A program made the position numbers and the translations under genes. Positions 59,803-64,000 of a DNA stretch of 64,000 nt are shown piece after piece. Below the pieces are notes generated by a model that was given only the letters and a program-made list of their open reading frames with translations, made no database searches and was not told the origin of the DNA. Each line of letters starts with the position of its first letter. The stretch's first letter is position 1. The DNA is from an uncultured Clostridia bacterium (GTDB lineage: Bacteria; Bacillota; Clostridia; Christensenellales; Borkfalkiaceae), in assembly GCA_949878885.1 (NCBI GenBank), contig CATLBN010000006.1, forward strand, positions 1-64,000, in the 5' to 3' direction.

Positions 59803-60018
59803 TCAAAGAATAGGGTTTTTAACGTTTTTTATTCTTCTTGCCGAAAATATTACGCAAACCAGAAATCCGCCGTCCGAACGTGTAATTTCAAGTCCGGTAT
59901 CGCCGTCGCATTCAAAATATTCTTCTGTTATCCGTTTTAAATCTTTTAAAAACATAGCCCTCTCAAAGTCGGACATATCCTCTCTGTCCAATGAAATAAC
60001 GCCGTTTATTCCGTTCAT
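59803..60018 (-). CDS. Small MinE-like protein
   Basis: 71 aa; FLKDLKRITEEYFECDGDTGLEITRSDGGFLVCVIFSAR follows the MinE C-terminal pattern; ATGA-type overlap with the upstream MinD-like gene. Confidence 0.5.
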   Translation of the reverse strand: MNGINGVISLDREDMSDFERAMFLKDLKRITEEYFECDGDTGLEITRSDGGFLVCVIFSARRIKNVKNPIL

Positions 60019-60746
60019 ATTTTATCCCTCATTTTTCTTTTAAAATAACCGCTCATACCTGCGTAGCTTTTAAGCACGTTGCAGTAGCTTTGCTTTTTTC
60101 CCGTTAAAGTATCCGCAGCCATTGCAAAAGCTTTTTGAGTGCCGCTACGCCATTTACCTGCCGAAACGGTAAGGTCTTCGGGAATAACCGCTTTAAGCGG
60201 AACGTGCAATACGGTTGCAATTTCCTGCGCAGTCATAATTTCTCCGTTCAAAATCTGTCCGCCGTTTATTTTGTTTACCACAAGACCTATATCTTTTATG
60301 CCGCGGTCGTAAAGAGCCGAGCGGCAGCAATCCGCGCTTTTTACGGAAGGCAGAAACGGTTCTGTAACAATCATTGCGCAATCGCAAATATCTATTGCTA
60401 TTTTATCCAGCAACACGTAATCAAACAAACCATCTACGTCGGCAACGGCTTTTACGGCGGCGGATAAATCTTTTAGCCCCAAAGACGGCATAAAACAAAG
60501 ATTTGGCGTTTTATTGTGCGAAAGTATGGTTTGTTTTGCCCTGCAAGCGCCGCGTTCGTAGTCTGCAAGGGTAAAAACCTGCATATTTTTCAGTCCGCCC
60601 ATTATAAGCGCGCAGCCGCTTTTTGTATCTCCGTCTACAATAAGCGGCCGTTCGCCTGCTTCGCCCAGCGCCAAGCCCAAACCCAGGCAGCAAGTGGTAA
60701 CGCCCGTGCCGCCTTTAAAGCTTGTCATATATATTTTTTTAGCCAT
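60015..60746 (-). CDS. MinD/ParA-like ATPase with atypical P-loop
   Basis: MAKKIYMTSFKGGTGVTTCCLGLGLALGEAGERPLIVDGD; LVVNKINGGQILNGEIMTAQEIATVLHVPLKAVIPEDLTVSAG resembles the MinD C-terminal half; basic C-terminal tail YFKRKMRDKI. Confidence 0.8.
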   Translation of the reverse strand: MAKKIYMTSFKGGTGVTTCCLGLGLALGEAGERPLIVDGDTKSGCALIMGGLKNMQVFTLADYERGACRAKQTILSHNKTPNLCFMPSLGLKDLSAAVKAVADVDGLFDYVLLDKIAIDICDCAMIVTEPFLPSVKSADCCRSALYDRGIKDIGLVVNKINGGQILNGEIMTAQEIATVLHVPLKAVIPEDLTVSAGKWRSGTQKAFAMAADTLTGKKQSYCNVLKSYAGMSGYFKRKMRDKI

Positions 60747-60895
60747 AGCGGCATTATACCTTGCCGCACGGCGAAAAAAAACTTGTATTTTGTGAAAATA
60801 TATATAATTTTTGCGTTTTCAAAAATAAAAAAGCCGCCGTTTGGGCTTGCCTTGCGCGGTTGCATACGCCGCTGATAATAAGCATAATATGTTAT

Positions 60896-61144
60896 ATGAA
60901 GCTTTTGGAACAGATTTTAAGCGAAATGGGCGCGGACACGTTAAAATCATTTACGGTAATTCCGCGTTTCGGCGGTTATTTCCGCAGCGTTAAAAGTATA
61001 AACGAATTCGGCGAAAACAAAATAGTGCTTGTTTTACGCAAAGAAGTGGTTACGGTAACGGGCGAAAAGCTTGAAGTGGGCAAATATTTCGAAGAAGATA
61101 TTTTTATTAAAGGCGAAATAAAGGAAGTTAAAATTGATAAATAA
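60896..61144 (+). CDS. yqfC: YabP/YqfC-family sporulation-type protein
   Basis: Small beta-rich protein directly upstream of yqfD; start moved to MKLLEQILSEMG (ORF track starts too early). Confidence 0.75.
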   Translation: MKLLEQILSEMGADTLKSFTVIPRFGGYFRSVKSINEFGENKIVLVLRKEVVTVTGEKLEVGKYFEEDIFIKGEIKEVKIDK

Positions 61145-62027
61145 TTATTGCGTGCTTTCGGTTGTTTCTACTGCCGAGGCTGCTCTTAAAAAATTAAAAA
61201 AGTCTAAGATAGCCGTTTACGACTGCCGCAAGCGCGGCGCCGAATTTATATTCGGAGTAAAAGATAAAGACGTTAAAAAAGTTTTTGCAATTTTTTCAAA
61301 GCCGTGTTATAATATAACCGTAGTTGAAAAGAGCGTTCGCAAAAGTCTTTTTTACGGGCTTGTTTTGCGCGCGGGGCTTGCCGCGGGAGCGGCCGCTTTT
61401 ATTGCGGCTGCCGCGCTTGCAAACTTTTTTGTTCTTAAAATAGAAGTGAGCGGAAGCGGCAGTTATTTGAAAAACGAAGTTTTAAAAATAGTAAGCGACG
61501 AAGGAGCGGCTAGATTTAAGCCTTATTCGTCTTTCAACGGTTCCGTTGCAACGGGCAGAATACTTGCTTTGCCTTCCGTAACGTTCTGCAATATAGAAAA
61601 ACGCGGCAGCGTGTTGGTTGTAGACGTGCAGGTTGACGAGGAGCATTACGGAGCAGTTTCTTCAAAGCCTCTTGTTTCCGACGCGGACGGCGTTGTGCGC
61701 AGCATTGTGGCTGTTTGCGGTACCGCGGCGGTAAGCGCAGGCGATACGGTTAAAAAGGGCGACACGCTTATTTACGCGCATACCGTATCCGGCGAAGAAA
61801 CAGTAAAATGTCTTGCGGCAGGTTATGCGGAATTGGAATGCAAAAAAACGTGCGAATATTTTGCAAGAGAGGAAAACGACGAAAATTTGAAATATGCGCT
61901 TTCTTCTTTGCTGTTGGAGAGCGAAACGGTAATTTCGCACACTTACAAAACAGTTCCCGTAGACGGCGGAGTTAACTACGTTATAGATTTTACGTATTTG
62001 CATAAAGTAAGTATAAATTTGACTTAA
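61134..62027 (+). CDS. yqfD: YqfD-family sporulation-type membrane protein (TTG start)
   Basis: Single TM after N-terminal domain; DADGVVRSIVAVCGTAAVSAGDTVKKGDTLI segment typical of YqfD; yqfC-yqfD-phoH order. Confidence 0.82.
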   Translation: MINNYCVLSVVSTAEAALKKLKKSKIAVYDCRKRGAEFIFGVKDKDVKKVFAIFSKPCYNITVVEKSVRKSLFYGLVLRAGLAAGAAAFIAAAALANFFVLKIEVSGSGSYLKNEVLKIVSDEGAARFKPYSSFNGSVATGRILALPSVTFCNIEKRGSVLVVDVQVDEEHYGAVSSKPLVSDADGVVRSIVAVCGTAAVSAGDTVKKGDTLIYAHTVSGEETVKCLAAGYAELECKKTCEYFAREENDENLKYALSSLLLESETVISHTYKTVPVDGGVNYVIDFTYLHKVSINLT

Positions 62028-62052
62028 CGTCTAATTTGTTATAAAAGGTAAA

Positions 62053-63042
62053 ATGGATAAAAGTTTAAGAAAGATAAACGCGCAGAGCGCGGATAAACTT
62101 CAAAAAGTTTTAGGTACTTTCGACGAGAATTTAAACGTTATAATGCGCGAACTCAACGTTGATATGCGCGTTGAAGGCGTTACGGTTATTATAAGCGGTT
62201 CCGAAAACAAGGTTGTTCAGGCAGCTTCGGTTGTGGAAAATCTTTTAATACTTGCCGACGATACCGATGTTGTAGACAGAGCAAAAGTTCAATACTGCAT
62301 AGAACTTGCCAAAGAGGGCAAAGCGGAAGATATACAAAAGCTTTCTTCGGGCACGGTTGCAATAACCTCGCGCGGAAAACCCGTAAAATGCAAAACGGTA
62401 GGTCAGCGCAAGTACGTGGATTGCATAAAAAAGAACGACGTTGTTTTCGGAATAGGTCCGGCAGGAACGGGAAAAACGTATCTTGCGGTTTGTATGGCGG
62501 TGCAGGCTTACAAGCAAAAACAGGTTGACAAAATAATTTTAACGCGTCCTGCGGTGGAAGCAGGCGAAAAGCTGGGATTTCTTCCGGGCGATTTGCAAAC
62601 CAAAGTTGACCCGTATCTTCGCCCGCTGTACGACGCCTTGCAGGAAATGCTGGGACTTGAAACTTATACAAAGCTTATGGAGCGCGGCTCTATAGAAATT
62701 GCGCCGCTTGCTTATATGCGCGGCAGAACGCTTTCCGGCGCGTTTGTTATTTTGGACGAAGCGCAGAACTCCACGCGCGAGCAAATGAAGATGTTTTTGA
62801 CAAGACTCGGCGACGGAAGTAAAATGGTTATAACGGGCGACGTTACCCAAATAGATTTGCCCGACGGAAAAAAGAGCGGACTTTCGCACGCAGCCGAAGT
62901 TTTAAATGACGTAGAGGGAATAAGCGTGGTGTATCTGTCCGATAAAGACGTAGTGCGCAATCCGCTTGTTATGCGTATTGTCCGCGCTTATGAAAAAAAC
63001 AGTGAAAAAATACAAAGCTGCGAGGGCGGCTCGGAAAAATAA
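62053..63042 (+). CDS. phoH: PhoH-like ATPase
   Basis: FGIGPAGTGKTYLAVCMAV; ILTRPAVEAGEKLGFLPGDLQTKVDPYLRPLYDAL; FVILDEAQNSTREQMKMFLTRLG; VITGDVTQIDLP. Confidence 0.96.
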   Translation: MDKSLRKINAQSADKLQKVLGTFDENLNVIMRELNVDMRVEGVTVIISGSENKVVQAASVVENLLILADDTDVVDRAKVQYCIELAKEGKAEDIQKLSSGTVAITSRGKPVKCKTVGQRKYVDCIKKNDVVFGIGPAGTGKTYLAVCMAVQAYKQKQVDKIILTRPAVEAGEKLGFLPGDLQTKVDPYLRPLYDALQEMLGLETYTKLMERGSIEIAPLAYMRGRTLSGAFVILDEAQNSTREQMKMFLTRLGDGSKMVITGDVTQIDLPDGKKSGLSHAAEVLNDVEGISVVYLSDKDVVRNPLVMRIVRAYEKNSEKIQSCEGGSEK

Positions 63043-63093
63043 AAACGCTTAAATTCCTGCGTTTAAAACTTAAAACACGTTTCGGAGGAAATT

Positions 63094-64000
63094 TTGAAAA
63101 CAAAACTTACCAGAAAAGAGACAGCGTTAAGCGTATTGACTTTTATAATTTGCGTAATAATGCTTGCGGCGGTAATGTTGGCGCTGCTTCCGCTGAATAT
63201 AGACGGAAATTTATTCGAACTTGTAAAAGAAGAACCTAAATATTTGGTTAACATTATTACCGTAATAGTATCGGTATGCTTGCTTTCTATAACGATGTAC
63301 TGTTACTTTTACATCGAAAACAAATCGGTGCTTGCAAGAAAAGCCAAAATCATAGAGCTTTATCTTATGATGGCAATAGCTTTTACCGCTTGTTTTTTAA
63401 TTGGCACCTACGTAGACGGCGCGGCGCGTCCTCTGCTCTTTATTTCGCTTATGGCGGGAATGCTTTTCCGCCGCCGCGACGCGGTTTTGGTAAACACCGT
63501 ATTTGCGCTTGTAATTTTTATTTACAACAGATATTTAAACAGCACGGGCGGTTTGGGCGTTTTGCAAAACGGCGGCGTTACTATGATAGAGAGTATAGCA
63601 AGTTTGCTTACTATGTTCTGCGGCGGCGTTATAGGTATATTTTTGCTTAAAAAAGTAAAAACCCGTTTGGGTTGCGTAAATATAGCTTTTGCGCTGCTTA
63701 TTCCTACATTTATAATAAATACGGTTTTAAGGCTTCCTTCCGAAGACAATAAATCGTTTTCAATAATTTTGCAGCTTTTGGGATGGTCGGCGTTCGACAC
63801 TGCTTTGTCGGTCGTACTGTTTATGGCGCTGCTGCCCGTTTTCGAAGCTTTATTTTCCGAACTTACGCCGTTCAGATTAAGAGAGCTTACAAGCGAAAGC
63901 GCAAAACTTATTAAAAGACTGCGCGCAAACGCATTGGGCACGTATAATCACAGCATAGTCGTTGCCCAGCTTGCCGAAGCCTGCGCAAGCGCAATAGGCG
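63094..64000 (+). CDS. YqfF/PgpH-type 7TM-HD phosphohydrolase, truncated by window edge
   Basis: Open frame from TTG 63094 (GGAGG upstream) to the window end with no stop; multiple TMs then NALGTYNHSIVVAQLAEACASAIG, the start of the HD domain. Not in the supplied ORF track because it lacks a stop. Confidence 0.88.
   Translation, partial: MKTKLTRKETALSVLTFIICVIMLAAVMLALLPLNIDGNLFELVKEEPKYLVNIITVIVSVCLLSITMYCYFYIENKSVLARKAKIIELYLMMAIAFTACFLIGTYVDGAARPLLFISLMAGMLFRRRDAVLVNTVFALVIFIYNRYLNSTGGLGVLQNGGVTMIESIASLLTMFCGGVIGIFLLKKVKTRLGCVNIAFALLIPTFIINTVLRLPSEDNKSFSIILQLLGWSAFDTALSVVLFMALLPVFEALFSELTPFRLRELTSESAKLIKRLRANALGTYNHSIVVAQLAEACASAIG

Overview
This 64 kb window looks like a chromosomal segment of a low-GC Bacillota/Clostridia-type bacterium, possibly an uncultured lineage (taxonomy is inference). 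It is mostly housekeeping. Recognised genes and clusters: degV, a folC-folP-folB/folK folate cluster, ppx/gppA, maf, an MreB-like gene, lepA, hemW, guaB-guaA, lysine-regulated asd-dapA-dapB, a cadC/cadA-type metal efflux pair, an NCS2 purine permease plus adenine deaminase, secA-prfB-tsaD, T-box-controlled ileS, feoA-feoB, citrate synthase, a sigma-factor/partner-switch operon, an S41 protease, and yqfC-yqfD-phoH-yqfF (the last truncated by the window edge and absent from the ORF track). There are no rRNA or tRNA genes, CRISPR arrays or transposases that I can support. The observations most worth following are: (1) a MinD-like ATPase that has lost its P-loop lysine and switch-II motif, translationally coupled to a tiny MinE-like protein; (2) an adjacent HelD-like helicase and 1879-aa-ORF DUF4011-type mega-helicase whose nuclease-like domain looks degenerate; (3) a reorganised sigma/anti-sigma operon with one degenerate and one intact HATPase; (4) a divergent MreB paralogue; (5) a perfect hairpin swallowing the feoA start codon; and (6) a decayed XRE regulator upstream of the ileS T-box. 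All functional calls come from reading motifs by eye; no database search was run.
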